This document shows positions 7,823 through 15,650 of a DNA stretch of 35,712 bases, piece by piece (position 1 is the stretch's first letter; the number at the start of each line of letters is the position of its first letter). Position numbers and translations under genes: made by a program. The notes beneath the pieces are model-generated. The model did not search any database, was not told the DNA's origin, and worked only from the letters and a program-made list of their open reading frames with translations. Location: positions 1-35,712 of the forward strand of contig CAIYNT010000213.1 in the NCBI GenBank assembly GCA_903927605.1, written 5' to 3'. The DNA is from an uncultured Holophagaceae bacterium. Lineage in GTDB: Bacteria > Acidobacteriota > Holophagae > Holophagales > Holophagaceae.

Positions 7823-7900
7823 ATGAGCACGAAGCAGGAGCGAAGTGCCACTTTGGCGAAGCTGAAGCCCGAAGGGTGCGGCGCAGGAGGCGCAGCGTGA
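7823..7900 (+). CDS. Possible 25-residue upstream ORF coupled to the DUF58 gene
   Basis: An ATG at 7823 opens a 25-codon frame beginning MSTKQERSATLAKLKPEG and ending in a TGA that overlaps the GTG start of the DUF58 gene (GTGA at 7897-7900). TAGGCT lies exactly 6 nt before the ATG, the same spacing seen at smpB and the asparaginase gene, so it could be translated from a leaderless mRNA and couple translation into the next gene. The peptide has no recognisable domain. It may be a leader peptide or simply chance. Confidence 0.3.
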   Translation: MSTKQERSATLAKLKPEGCGAGGAA

Positions 7901-8835
7901 GGCTCTGGAACGACCGTCGCCTGCGCCTGTCCCTGACGGGGCTCGGGCTGCAGTACCTGCTGGCCCTGCTGGGGGTGGGTGTCTTTTCGGTCAACACCGG
8001 GAACAACCTGTTCTACCTGGTGTTCTCCCTGATGCTGGGCCTCTTCCTGGTCTCGGGGATCCTCAGCCGCCGGGCCTTGCAGGGGCTTCAGGTCCTGAGC
8101 CTGGAGGAAGGCAACCTCTTCGCCCGGGTCCGGGGCGGCGTCCGGCTGCGCCTCCGGGATCCTGGACGGGGCCGCATCCGGGGCCTCGAGGTGCACCTGC
8201 AGATGGATGACGGCCAAGTGGAACCCGCCTTCCTCGGGGCTGCCAGCCGCACGGGCGAAACCCTGGTGGTGCTGCAGACCAGGGCCGGGCATCGGGGCTG
8301 GAGCCGCTTCCGGACCCTGGAGTTCCGCACCCGCTTCCCCTTCGGGCTGCTTGAAAAATCCCGCTTCGTGGAGCTGGATCACGCGGCCCTAGTGCTGCCC
8401 CATCCCCGCACCCCACCGGCCCAGCCCACAAACTGGCAGGGCGAGGGCCAGCGCACCCTGCCCCAGGAGGGCACCAGCAGCCCTGAGGGTGCCAGACCCC
8501 TGAGACTGGGCGACGCGCCAAGCCGGGTTCACTGGAAGCGCACGGCGCAGCGCAGCCAGCCCTGGGTGCGCACCTTCGACGAGGAGCGCCCCATGGGCCT
8601 GCACCTCCGCCTGGATCTCTCGGCCTGGGGCCCCGGGCGTCCCTTCGAGCGGGAGCTGGAGCGCCTGTCCGGCGCGGTGCTGCAGGCAAGACTCCAGAAG
8701 CGCGACATCAGCCTGGAATTGCAAGGAGCTGAAGGCATCCGCGAGGTGCATGGGCACACCGCCTGCTGGCGCGCCCTGGCGCTATCCCAGGCACTCGGGA
8801 CAGTGGAAGGCCCCATGCTTCCGAAGCTCCGGTAA
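7897..8835 (+). CDS. DUF58 domain protein
   Basis: A 312-residue membrane-anchored protein. Two adjacent hydrophobic segments occur near the N-terminus (about residues 14-30 and 32-54), followed by a beta-rich cytoplasmic or periplasmic region. The diagnostic DUF58 motif is present as LRLGDAPSRVHWKRTAQ (about residues 202-218), matching the family's 'R.GD....IHWK.TAR'. DUF58 proteins usually lie beside MoxR AAA+ ATPases and VWA-domain proteins and are thought to act in their assembly; no moxR is visible here, which is unusual. The GTG at 7897 is preferred because AGGAGG sits 6 nt upstream; the frame is open to 7750, but that extension is arginine-rich and lacks a ribosome-binding site. Confidence 0.8.
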   Translation: MRLWNDRRLRLSLTGLGLQYLLALLGVGVFSVNTGNNLFYLVFSLMLGLFLVSGILSRRALQGLQVLSLEEGNLFARVRGGVRLRLRDPGRGRIRGLEVHLQMDDGQVEPAFLGAASRTGETLVVLQTRAGHRGWSRFRTLEFRTRFPFGLLEKSRFVELDHAALVLPHPRTPPAQPTNWQGEGQRTLPQEGTSSPEGARPLRLGDAPSRVHWKRTAQRSQPWVRTFDEERPMGLHLRLDLSAWGPGRPFERELERLSGAVLQARLQKRDISLELQGAEGIREVHGHTACWRALALSQALGTVEGPMLPKLR

Positions 8836-8858
8836 GCTGAAAGCCACCGGAGGCTCTG

Positions 8859-9275
8859 GTGTTCGACGATCCGCAATCCCCGGCCTGGACCCCCCTTCTG
8901 GATGCGGCCTGGCAGGCCCGTGAGCACGCCCACGCGCCCTATTCCCAGTTCCAGGTGGGTGCTGCCCTGCTGACCACTGCCGGGACTGTGTTCGGCGGCT
9001 GCAACGTGGAGAACGCCGCCTACCCCGTGTGCCTCTGTGCCGAACGGGGAGCCCTGAGTGCCGCGGTGGCTGCGGGTCTCCGGCCCGGCGATCTGGTGGC
9101 GGCGGTGGTGGTCACCGACGTGGCGGAACTGACGCCGCCCTGTGGCGCCTGTCGCCAGGCCCTCATCGAGTTCGCGAGGGAGTTGCCGGTGCTGCTGGCG
9201 AACCGCCAGGCCCGCCAGCTCCACCACCTGGAAAACCTGCTCCCCCACAGCTTCACCAGCGGACATTTTCGCTAG
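8859..9275 (+). CDS. cdd: Cytidine deaminase
   Basis: Hydrolyses cytidine and deoxycytidine to uridine and deoxyuridine in pyrimidine salvage. The 138-residue length fits the homotetrameric class. YSQFQVGAAL and CNVENAAYP form the substrate pocket. Zinc ligands are Cys60 and catalytic Glu62 in LCAERGAL, and Cys95/Cys98 in PPCGACRQ. The GTG start at 8859 is preceded by GGAGG at a suitable distance. It lies 23 bp after the DUF58 gene and 63 bp before the TPR gene, on the same strand. Confidence 0.95.
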   Translation: MFDDPQSPAWTPLLDAAWQAREHAHAPYSQFQVGAALLTTAGTVFGGCNVENAAYPVCLCAERGALSAAVAAGLRPGDLVAAVVVTDVAELTPPCGACRQALIEFARELPVLLANRQARQLHHLENLLPHSFTSGHFR

Positions 9276-9338
9276 TTCACAGCGGCCCGCCCCGCCTACA
9301 CTTTCCGAACTACCAGGCAGACACCCCGAGGCACCTTA

Positions 9339-12122
9339 ATGGCCATTGATCGCAGCAAAATCCAGAAGGAAGCCAACCGGCTGCTGACGGCGGGAAAGGT
9401 GGAGCGGGCCATCGACGAGTTCCAGAAACTCGTCGAGGAGAATCCCAAGGACTACGGCACCCTGAACCAGATCGGCGATCTCTCGGTCCAGATCGGCCGG
9501 GTGAAAGAGGGCGTCGAGATCCACAAGCGGCTCGGCAGTGCCTACGAGCGGGATGGGTTCCATGCCCGCGCCGCGGCCATCTTCCAGAAGGTGGTCCGCA
9601 ATGCCCCAGAGGACATCGATGCGGCCCAGCGCCTGGCGGACCTCTACCGCCAGATGAATCGACCCGTCGACTCAGTGCGGGTGCACCTGCAGGTGGCCGA
9701 GCACTTCCAGAAGAAGGGCCTCATCAAGCGGGCCCTGGAGGAGTTCAACAAGGTCGTCGACCTGGACCCCAAGAACCTGAAGATGAAGGTCAAGCTGGCG
9801 GACCTCTACAACAAGGAGGGCATGAAGGAGCGCGCCGCGGGCATCTACCTTGAGGTGGCCGAATCCCTGGCCATGGAGCAGATGCACGGCGAAGCCAACC
9901 AGATCCTGGAGCGCGCCAAGTCGATGATCTCCACGCCCCAGGTCTTTCTGACCCAGAGCCGCCTGGGTGTGATCCAGGGGGATTACATCACCGCCGCCCA
10001 GCATCTGCGGGAAGGCCTCACCATCAATCCCCGCAATACCGAGCTGCTGGAGGCACTGGCCGAGATCGAGCTACGCAGCGGCCACCCTGACCGGGCCCTC
10101 GAATCCCTGGCGGAGATCGCCCAGCTGCCGGAGAAGTCCCTGCCCCTCTGCGAAAAGGCTCTGCGGAATCTCGTGAGCGCGGACCGGGGCGAAGAAGGCC
10201 TCCGGCTGTTCGCGCCCATCGCCCGGGAACTGGCTCGCCGCGGTTCCGGCGATGTCATCGGCCGCAGTCTCCGAAACGCCCTCCAGGGGAATATCGGCAT
10301 CGAGGGCTGGATCCTCCTCGCGGAAATCGCCCACCAGAGCGGCAACCGCACGGACCAGGTCCAAGCCCTCCAGAGCGCCTACGGCATGGCCTACCAGAAC
10401 AATGATCAGGCGCTCATCGGCCAGCTGGGCGGACAGCTCCAGGGTCTGGGCGTCGTACCGGGCGCCGCGGCACCAGCCTCTTTCGGCTTCTCCTCACCGG
10501 AACCAGCAGGGTTCGCACACCCGGCCTTCCAGGAAACCACCCGTCATAGCGGTGAGACGGAAGTGGATCCGGTCCGGCGCCTGCGCATCGACCAGTTCTC
10601 TCGCGAAGCCGAGGCTTTCCTGCGCGGCGGCAGTCCCGAGCGGGCCATCGAAACCTATAAGAAGGCCCTGGAACTGGATCCCGCCGACCTGACCATCATC
10701 GAGGCCATTGTCACCGTCCATCGCACCACGGGGCGCCTGACCCAGGTCCAGATGCAGTACGTGCAGAGCGCCCAGACCCTCGCGCAGATCGGAAAGAAGC
10801 GCGAAGCCACCCACCTCCTGGATCTGGCGGAACAGCTCTTCCCGGGCTCCACCCGCATCCATCGCCGCACCTTCGGCCTGCCTGAACCGGGCGCTCTTCC
10901 GCCCGTTGCGCCCAGGCTGCCCGTCGGATCTCCTACCCCCGCGCCAGCTCCCCCTGCCTCGGCCCCTTCCGAAGTCCTGCCCAGCGACATGGATCTGCCG
11001 ATCAGGCTCGACCTTCCCGGCTTTGAGCCGCTCCCACCCCCTCAGGTCCCGCCCCCCCCGGTGGCCAAGCCCATCGCTCTGGGGGACGGCCTACCGCTGC
11101 TGCCCGATCTGGAATCCCTTCCACCGGATCCCTTCGCACCGCCGGCACTGCCTACAGAGCCCACCCCGGCTCACCTGGAGCCCTTCGCCCTGGGCGCGTC
11201 CGACCTGAGTTGGATGGATGCGACGCTTTCAGACTTCACTCCCGCGGAGCCACCCGCTTCCCCCTCTGCCCCCACTGCGCCGCTACCGCCCCTACCCACT
11301 CACCAGCGGGAGCCGGAGGTCATCGAGGCCTTGGCAGCCCTCCCCGAGGTGGAACCCGCGCCAGTCACCAAGGTCCCGGCACCCTCGCCTGCGGTGGGGC
11401 CCGGCGCCGAGGAACTGGCAAACCTGCTCGGTGATATCGACTTCCAGCTCGACTACGGCAGCCCCGAGGAGGCCAAGATCGAGATCGAGGCCGCTCTCAA
11501 GCAATTCCCGGGAAATCCAGAACTGGAGCTCCGACTCGAGCGCGCGGCAACCTCCCTCCAGAGGCTGGGGCTCACCGCCAAGGCCGGCACCCACGAGGAG
11601 AGCGACTTCGCCAACTCTTTCTTCGACCTCACGGACGTCCTGGGCACGGCCCTTATGGACACCGGAGAAGGCGAGGAGATGCACGACGCCACCCATGTGG
11701 TGGAGAAGATCCAGAGCGTGGACGAGCTGTTCAGCGCCTTCCGCGAGGGTGTTGAGAAGCAGGTCAAGAGTGATGACTACGACACGCACTACAACCTGGG
11801 CATCGCCTACAAGGAGATGATGCTCATCGATCCCGCCATCGAGGAATTCAAGGTCGCCATGGGCGATCCCGAACGCACCCTGGAGTGCTGCTCCATGCTC
11901 AGCATCTGCGAGCAGGCCCGGGGCGAGCTCGCCGCGGCCGTGGAATGGCTGCGGCAGGGCATCCTGGCCCCCGGTTTCCCACCCGAAGACAGCATCGGCC
12001 TCCGGTACGACCTGGCCGACATCTACCTCCAGCAGGGCCACACCGGCTTGGCCGCCGAGGAATTCAAGGCTGTCCATGAGATGGATCCCGAGTACCGGGA
12101 CGTGGCGGCGCGGCTGGCATAG
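9339..12122 (+). CDS. Large TPR-repeat protein with proline-rich linker
   Basis: A 927-residue, apparently soluble protein with no signal peptide. The N-terminal part (about residues 15-370) consists of tetratricopeptide-like helix pairs, for example 'GKVERAIDEFQKLVEENPKD' and 'KRALEEFNKVVDLDPKNLKM'. A further repeat follows near residues 430-450 (GSPERAIETYKKALELDP). Residues about 520-670 are a low-complexity Pro/Ala/Leu linker, after which acidic helices and C-terminal TPRs resume (DYDTHYNLGIAYKEMMLIDP near 808). It is likely a protein-protein scaffold; no enzymatic motif is seen. A TACACT at 9297-9302 preceded by TTCACA 15 nt upstream may be its promoter. Similar TPR scaffolds serve polar pilus or secretion machinery in other bacteria, but nothing here identifies the partner. 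Confidence 0.85.
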   Translation: MAIDRSKIQKEANRLLTAGKVERAIDEFQKLVEENPKDYGTLNQIGDLSVQIGRVKEGVEIHKRLGSAYERDGFHARAAAIFQKVVRNAPEDIDAAQRLADLYRQMNRPVDSVRVHLQVAEHFQKKGLIKRALEEFNKVVDLDPKNLKMKVKLADLYNKEGMKERAAGIYLEVAESLAMEQMHGEANQILERAKSMISTPQVFLTQSRLGVIQGDYITAAQHLREGLTINPRNTELLEALAEIELRSGHPDRALESLAEIAQLPEKSLPLCEKALRNLVSADRGEEGLRLFAPIARELARRGSGDVIGRSLRNALQGNIGIEGWILLAEIAHQSGNRTDQVQALQSAYGMAYQNNDQALIGQLGGQLQGLGVVPGAAAPASFGFSSPEPAGFAHPAFQETTRHSGETEVDPVRRLRIDQFSREAEAFLRGGSPERAIETYKKALELDPADLTIIEAIVTVHRTTGRLTQVQMQYVQSAQTLAQIGKKREATHLLDLAEQLFPGSTRIHRRTFGLPEPGALPPVAPRLPVGSPTPAPAPPASAPSEVLPSDMDLPIRLDLPGFEPLPPPQVPPPPVAKPIALGDGLPLLPDLESLPPDPFAPPALPTEPTPAHLEPFALGASDLSWMDATLSDFTPAEPPASPSAPTAPLPPLPTHQREPEVIEALAALPEVEPAPVTKVPAPSPAVGPGAEELANLLGDIDFQLDYGSPEEAKIEIEAALKQFPGNPELELRLERAATSLQRLGLTAKAGTHEESDFANSFFDLTDVLGTALMDTGEGEEMHDATHVVEKIQSVDELFSAFREGVEKQVKSDDYDTHYNLGIAYKEMMLIDPAIEEFKVAMGDPERTLECCSMLSICEQARGELAAAVEWLRQGILAPGFPPEDSIGLRYDLADIYLQQGHTGLAAEEFKAVHEMDPEYRDVAARLA

Positions 12123-12140
12123 CGTCGCAAAAAAAAACCA

Positions 12141-12201
12141 GGACAGGATTAACAGGATTAAGGCGTTGTTATTGCGCTTTTGAATCTTGTTAATTCTGTC
12201 C
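12141..12201. terminator. Inverted-repeat element between convergent genes, likely bidirectional terminator
   Basis: Arms GGACAGGATTAACAGGATT (12141-12159) and its near-complement at 12183-12201 can form a 19-bp stem with two G-U pairs around a 23-nt loop. An A8 run lies just left (T-run for minus-strand transcripts) and a TTT near the right end. It fills the gap between the TPR gene (plus) and fmt (minus). The ACAGGATTAACAGGATT type of repeat is common in intergenic regions of many bacteria, so this may also be a dispersed repeat. Confidence 0.6.
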
Positions 12202-12212
12202 CTGTCTTTCGA

Positions 12213-13133
12213 TCATCCGAGCGCGAGGCTCCCGCTCGCCCCCCAGGGCTGAAGGGCCTGGAGCGCAGGCTGGACGGGCTTCCCGGGGCGCTGGAGCTGG
12301 GTGAGTTCGAGGGCCCCGTCAGATGTGGTGAGCCAGGTGCCCTCCTTGCTCCAGTGCAGCTGGCCGGGCTCTCGGTAGCAGGCGCGGAGCGCTCCCACCC
12401 CGCAGACCTTAAGCACCTGGCCCTCCACCTGCAGCTCGGATCCGGGCCAGGGCCACAGGGCCCGCACCTGCCGGTGCAAGTCGGCCGCGGGAAGGCGCCA
12501 GTCAAGGTGGCCCATGTCCTTGCGCAGCTTCGGAGCATGGGTGGCCAGCTCATGCTGCTGCTCCACCGGTCGGGCGCAGCCGCAAAGCAGCATGGGGAGC
12601 TGATCCATGAGCAGTTCGGCGGCGTCCATCGCCAGCTTGGCCAGCAGCCCTTCAGCGGTGGTGTCCAGGCCGATGGCCCGGTGACTCTGGGCCAGCACGG
12701 GGCCCTCGTCGAGCCCCTCCGTGAGTCGCATGAGGCTGACGCCAGTCTCCTCATCCCCGGCCAGCAGGGCATGGTTTACGGGGGCGGCGCCGCGCCAGCG
12801 GGGCAGCAGGGAGAAGTGGAGGTTCCAGACACCACTGGGGCAGGAATCCAGCATCCAATGGGGCAGGATGTGGCCGTAGGCGACCACCACCGCCAGGTCG
12901 ATCTTCAGACTCTCCCACAACGCCCGGGTCTCGGGAGACCTCCAGCTCTGCGGCTGGTGGATGGCGAGCCCACAGTCCTGGGCCGCCACTTTCACGGGCG
13001 GGGCTTCCAGGTGCCGGCCACGGCCCGCGGGCCGATCCGGATTGCAGAAGGCAGCCACGATCCCTTCCTCCGCCAGCGCCTTCAGGGCCGGGACGGCCAC
13101 GCTGGGGGTGCCGAGGAAGGCGATCCGGGTCAT
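12213..13133 (-). CDS. fmt: Methionyl-tRNA formyltransferase
   Basis: Formylates Met-tRNAfMet for translation initiation using 10-formyl-tetrahydrofolate. The 306-residue product has the family layout. The N-terminal Rossmann-like catalytic domain begins MTRIAFLGTPSVAVPAL; NPDRPAGRGR and the folate/catalytic segment NLHFSLLPRWRGAAPV follow, with the Asn-His pair, then 'GLDEGPVLAQ' with the catalytic Asp. The C-terminal tRNA-binding OB domain starts around residue 205. It overlaps def by ATGA (13130-13133), forming the common def-fmt pair. It ends close to the inverted-repeat terminator. Confidence 0.95.
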   Translation of the reverse strand: MTRIAFLGTPSVAVPALKALAEEGIVAAFCNPDRPAGRGRHLEAPPVKVAAQDCGLAIHQPQSWRSPETRALWESLKIDLAVVVAYGHILPHWMLDSCPSGVWNLHFSLLPRWRGAAPVNHALLAGDEETGVSLMRLTEGLDEGPVLAQSHRAIGLDTTAEGLLAKLAMDAAELLMDQLPMLLCGCARPVEQQHELATHAPKLRKDMGHLDWRLPAADLHRQVRALWPWPGSELQVEGQVLKVCGVGALRACYREPGQLHWSKEGTWLTTSDGALELTQLQRPGKPVQPALQALQPWGASGSLALG

Positions 13134-13633
13134 CCCCGGGCCTGCTTCAGGTACTTCTTCTGGAGGAACTGGCGCTTCACAGGCCCGAAGTACTCCACGA
13201 AGAGCCGCCCACGCAGGTGATCGATCTCATGGCAGAAGGCCCGGGCGAGCAGGTCTTCGCCGGACAGCTCCTGCCAGGCGCCGTCCCTGGTCCGGGTGCG
13301 GACGGTCACCTTCTGGGGGCGCTCCAACTCTTCGCGGATCCCGGGAATGGACAGGCAGCCCTCGGGTCCCACCTGGGAGCCTTCCTCCTTCCTGATCTCA
13401 GGATTGATGAGGATGATCTGCTGCTCGGGATCCTCGCCGCAGGAACAATCAATCACCGCCAGGTTGAGGTTCACTCCGACCTGAGGCGCCGCGAGACCAA
13501 CACCTTCCTCGTCCAAGGCGGTCTCGAACAGGTCCGCCACAAGCCGTTCCAGCTCCGGAGTCCATTCCCCAACATCCTCACTGTTCTTCTTGAGGCGAGG
13601 ATCCCCCCAGGTGAGCACGGACAAGACGGCCAT
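13130..13633 (-). CDS. def: Peptide deformylase
   Basis: Removes the N-formyl group from nascent proteins. The 167-residue enzyme carries all three family motifs: GVGLAAPQVG (residues 44-53), EGCLS with metal ligand Cys93, and HEIDH with His135, Glu136 and His139. It is the first gene of a def-fmt operon, sharing ATGA with fmt. A promoter-like TTAACG-17-TACACT lies 19 nt upstream. The C-terminal tail FLQKKYLKQARG is lysine-rich. It is divergent from the foldase gene at 13711. Confidence 0.96.
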   Translation of the reverse strand: MAVLSVLTWGDPRLKKNSEDVGEWTPELERLVADLFETALDEEGVGLAAPQVGVNLNLAVIDCSCGEDPEQQIILINPEIRKEEGSQVGPEGCLSIPGIREELERPQKVTVRTRTRDGAWQELSGEDLLARAFCHEIDHLRGRLFVEYFGPVKRQFLQKKYLKQARG

Positions 13634-13652
13634 TCAACCTCTCCAGCATTCC

Positions 13653-13681
13653 AGTGTAATCGAACCGGGTTCCCGCGTTAA
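13653..13681 (-). promoter_or_regulatory. Putative promoter for def-fmt
   Basis: On the minus strand, TTAACG (13676-13681) and TACACT (13653-13658) are separated by 17 nt, matching sigma-70 consensus at four and four positions. The -10 hexamer is 19 nt before the def ATG. Called by eye. Confidence 0.4.
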
Positions 13682-13710
13682 TCTGGGAGGTCCGTACCCT
13701 GGAGCTCCGC

Positions 13711-15615
13711 ATGCTTCGTTCTTTCCGCCAGGTCTTCAAATCCAACCGCACGCCCATGGCCGCGGTCATGATCATCGTCCTTTTGGGACTCGTGGCCTAT
13801 CTGGCGCCAACCGGCGGGGCGGTCTCTGCAGATACCGTGGTGGCTCGGGTCTACGGACACGAGGTGCTGATGCGGGAACTGGCCGAGCACATGCAGGAGC
13901 TCTACCAGCGCTACGGCAAGCAGGCCAGCCCGGAGACCCTCAAGCCCTTCATCCAGTCCCAGGCCCTGCGGGATCTCATGAACCAGAAGCTCATGGAGGA
14001 GCTGGCCGAGCGGCACCTTGTGGTGGTGACCGATGAGGAAGTGGGTGCCCGTCTCCGGGCCTTCCTGCGCCAGTACCCCACGCTGCTCGATGCCAACGGC
14101 AACCTGAAGTCCAACACCGAACTGAAGCAGATCTTCCAGGAGACCGGCTTCAACCCGGCCATGCAGGAGCGGGGCATCCGGTCCGAGCTGCTGCGGACCA
14201 AGCTGGTCCAGCAGGCCGCCTTGCAGGTTCCCGTGGATGAGGCCTGGATCACCCAGGAGAACCGCCTGCGCAATGAGAAGGTCGCCTTCCAGCAGGCCGC
14301 CCTGGTGGTGGACCCCAACACGGTCGCCGACCCCGGAGACGCCACCCTCGAAGCCTTCTACCGGGCCGGAGGGGAGCGCTTCCTCCAGCCGCCCCGACGG
14401 ATCATCCAGTTCGTGACCGTAGATCGGGCCGCCCTCGGCAAGGACATCCAGGTGGACGAGGCCGCCCTCAAGGCCGCCTTCGAGGCCCGCAAGGGGGACA
14501 CCACCGAATTCAAGGCCCGGCACATCCTGTTCAAGGCCGAAGGTGACGCCCAGATGCAGGAAGCCACGGCCAAGGCCCAGCTGCTTCGCGAGCGCCTGGT
14601 GAAGGGTCAGGACTTCGCCAAGGCCGCCGAGGAGCTCAGCGAAGACCCCAGCGCCAAGGGCAACGGCGGTGACCTGGGCTGGTTCAACGCCTCCAAGATG
14701 GTCAAACCCTTCTCGGATGCGGCCGCGACCCTGAAGCCGGGCGAGATCAGTCAGCCCGTGCGCACCCAGTTCGGCGTTCACCTCATCAAGCTGGAGGGGC
14801 GCCGCGAAAAGAAGTTCGAGGACGTTAAGGCCGATCTCGCCCGGGAGATCTCCGACAGTCGGTTCAACACCCGGGCCCAGGAGCGCCTCGAGCAGATCCG
14901 CAAGCGCGCCAATGGCGGCGATCTTGCAACCGCCGCCAAGAGCCTCGGCAGTACCGCCCAGCTCAGCCAGCCCTTCAGCAACGAGCCTTCAGCCCAAACG
15001 CCCGGCCTGCCAGAACTGCCCCAGATCCTCAGCGAGGTCTTCCGCCTTAAGGTGGGAGAGGTCTCCAAGCCCCTACCCTTCCCGGACCACCACCTGCTGT
15101 TCCGCGTCCAGGAGGAGCTGCCAGAAGCCGTGCCGCCCTTCAAGGAGATCCGCGCCAAGGTGCTCGCCGCCTATCAGCTGGAGGAAGCCCGCAAACTCGC
15201 CGTCACCAAGGCCCAGCAGGCCCTGAAGGCCGGTGGCCTGCAGGCGGTGGGCCCCGTCACTGACCAGGCTGCCGCGCCCCTCAACGGCCTGCGTGATCTC
15301 GTCGCCCACCCAGGCATCCGGAAGGCCCTGCTGGATACCCCCGTGGGTCAGATGACGCCCGTGCTCTGGACTCAGGACGGCAAGCTTTGGGTCGCCCGCA
15401 TCACCTCGCGCGAACCCGCGCCCGCCCTCACCTTTGAGACCCGTCGGAGCCTCATCCAGGATGTGCAGACCACGGAGGCGCAGAAGCTGCTCTCCGCAGA
15501 GCTGCAATCCCTGGATCAGCAGGGCCGCCTGCGTCCCGGTTTCAGCAGCCTCTGGGGCCACTTCGGCGGCATCTACATCAATCCCAGCGCCGCACAGGTG
15601 TCGGTGGAGGAGTAG
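13711..15615 (+). CDS. SurA/PpiD-like peptidyl-prolyl isomerase foldase
   Basis: A 634-residue membrane-anchored periplasmic folding factor. A short basic N-terminus is followed by one transmembrane segment (about residues 16-33, MAAVMIIVLLGLVAYLAP). Next comes the SurA_N/PpiD chaperone region (40-200), including YGHEVLMRELAEHMQ. A parvulin-type PpiC domain spans about 267-364: FKARHILFKAEGDAQ, then GGDLGWFNASKMVKPFSDAA and FGVHLIKLEGR. The remaining C-terminal region also resembles PpiD's discontinuous chaperone domain. The single N-terminal anchor and length are PpiD-like. Its likely job is assisting folding of secreted or outer-membrane proteins. It is divergently transcribed from def, with 77 bp between start codons. 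Confidence 0.9.
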   Translation: MLRSFRQVFKSNRTPMAAVMIIVLLGLVAYLAPTGGAVSADTVVARVYGHEVLMRELAEHMQELYQRYGKQASPETLKPFIQSQALRDLMNQKLMEELAERHLVVVTDEEVGARLRAFLRQYPTLLDANGNLKSNTELKQIFQETGFNPAMQERGIRSELLRTKLVQQAALQVPVDEAWITQENRLRNEKVAFQQAALVVDPNTVADPGDATLEAFYRAGGERFLQPPRRIIQFVTVDRAALGKDIQVDEAALKAAFEARKGDTTEFKARHILFKAEGDAQMQEATAKAQLLRERLVKGQDFAKAAEELSEDPSAKGNGGDLGWFNASKMVKPFSDAAATLKPGEISQPVRTQFGVHLIKLEGRREKKFEDVKADLAREISDSRFNTRAQERLEQIRKRANGGDLATAAKSLGSTAQLSQPFSNEPSAQTPGLPELPQILSEVFRLKVGEVSKPLPFPDHHLLFRVQEELPEAVPPFKEIRAKVLAAYQLEEARKLAVTKAQQALKAGGLQAVGPVTDQAAAPLNGLRDLVAHPGIRKALLDTPVGQMTPVLWTQDGKLWVARITSREPAPALTFETRRSLIQDVQTTEAQKLLSAELQSLDQQGRLRPGFSSLWGHFGGIYINPSAAQVSVEE

Positions 15616-15621
15616 CTGTCG

Positions 15622-15649
15622 GCTATCAACTATCAGCTATCGACTATCA
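15622..15649. repeat. Heptamer tandem repeat (RCTATCR)
   Basis: Four 7-bp units, gctatca-actatca-gctatcg-actatca, sit between the stop codon of the foldase gene and the end of the ABC ATPase gene. They form two 14-bp units differing at one position. A related pair of units in the opposite orientation overlaps the yoaK-like stop codon at about 20137-20152. No function is known. Confidence 0.6.
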
Positions 15650-15650
15650 G

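Noticed and set aside
13655..13680. tRNA-like T-loop (GGTTCGATTAC, minus strand)
   Set aside because: No matching acceptor, D or anticodon arms; the sequence is better explained as the def promoter.
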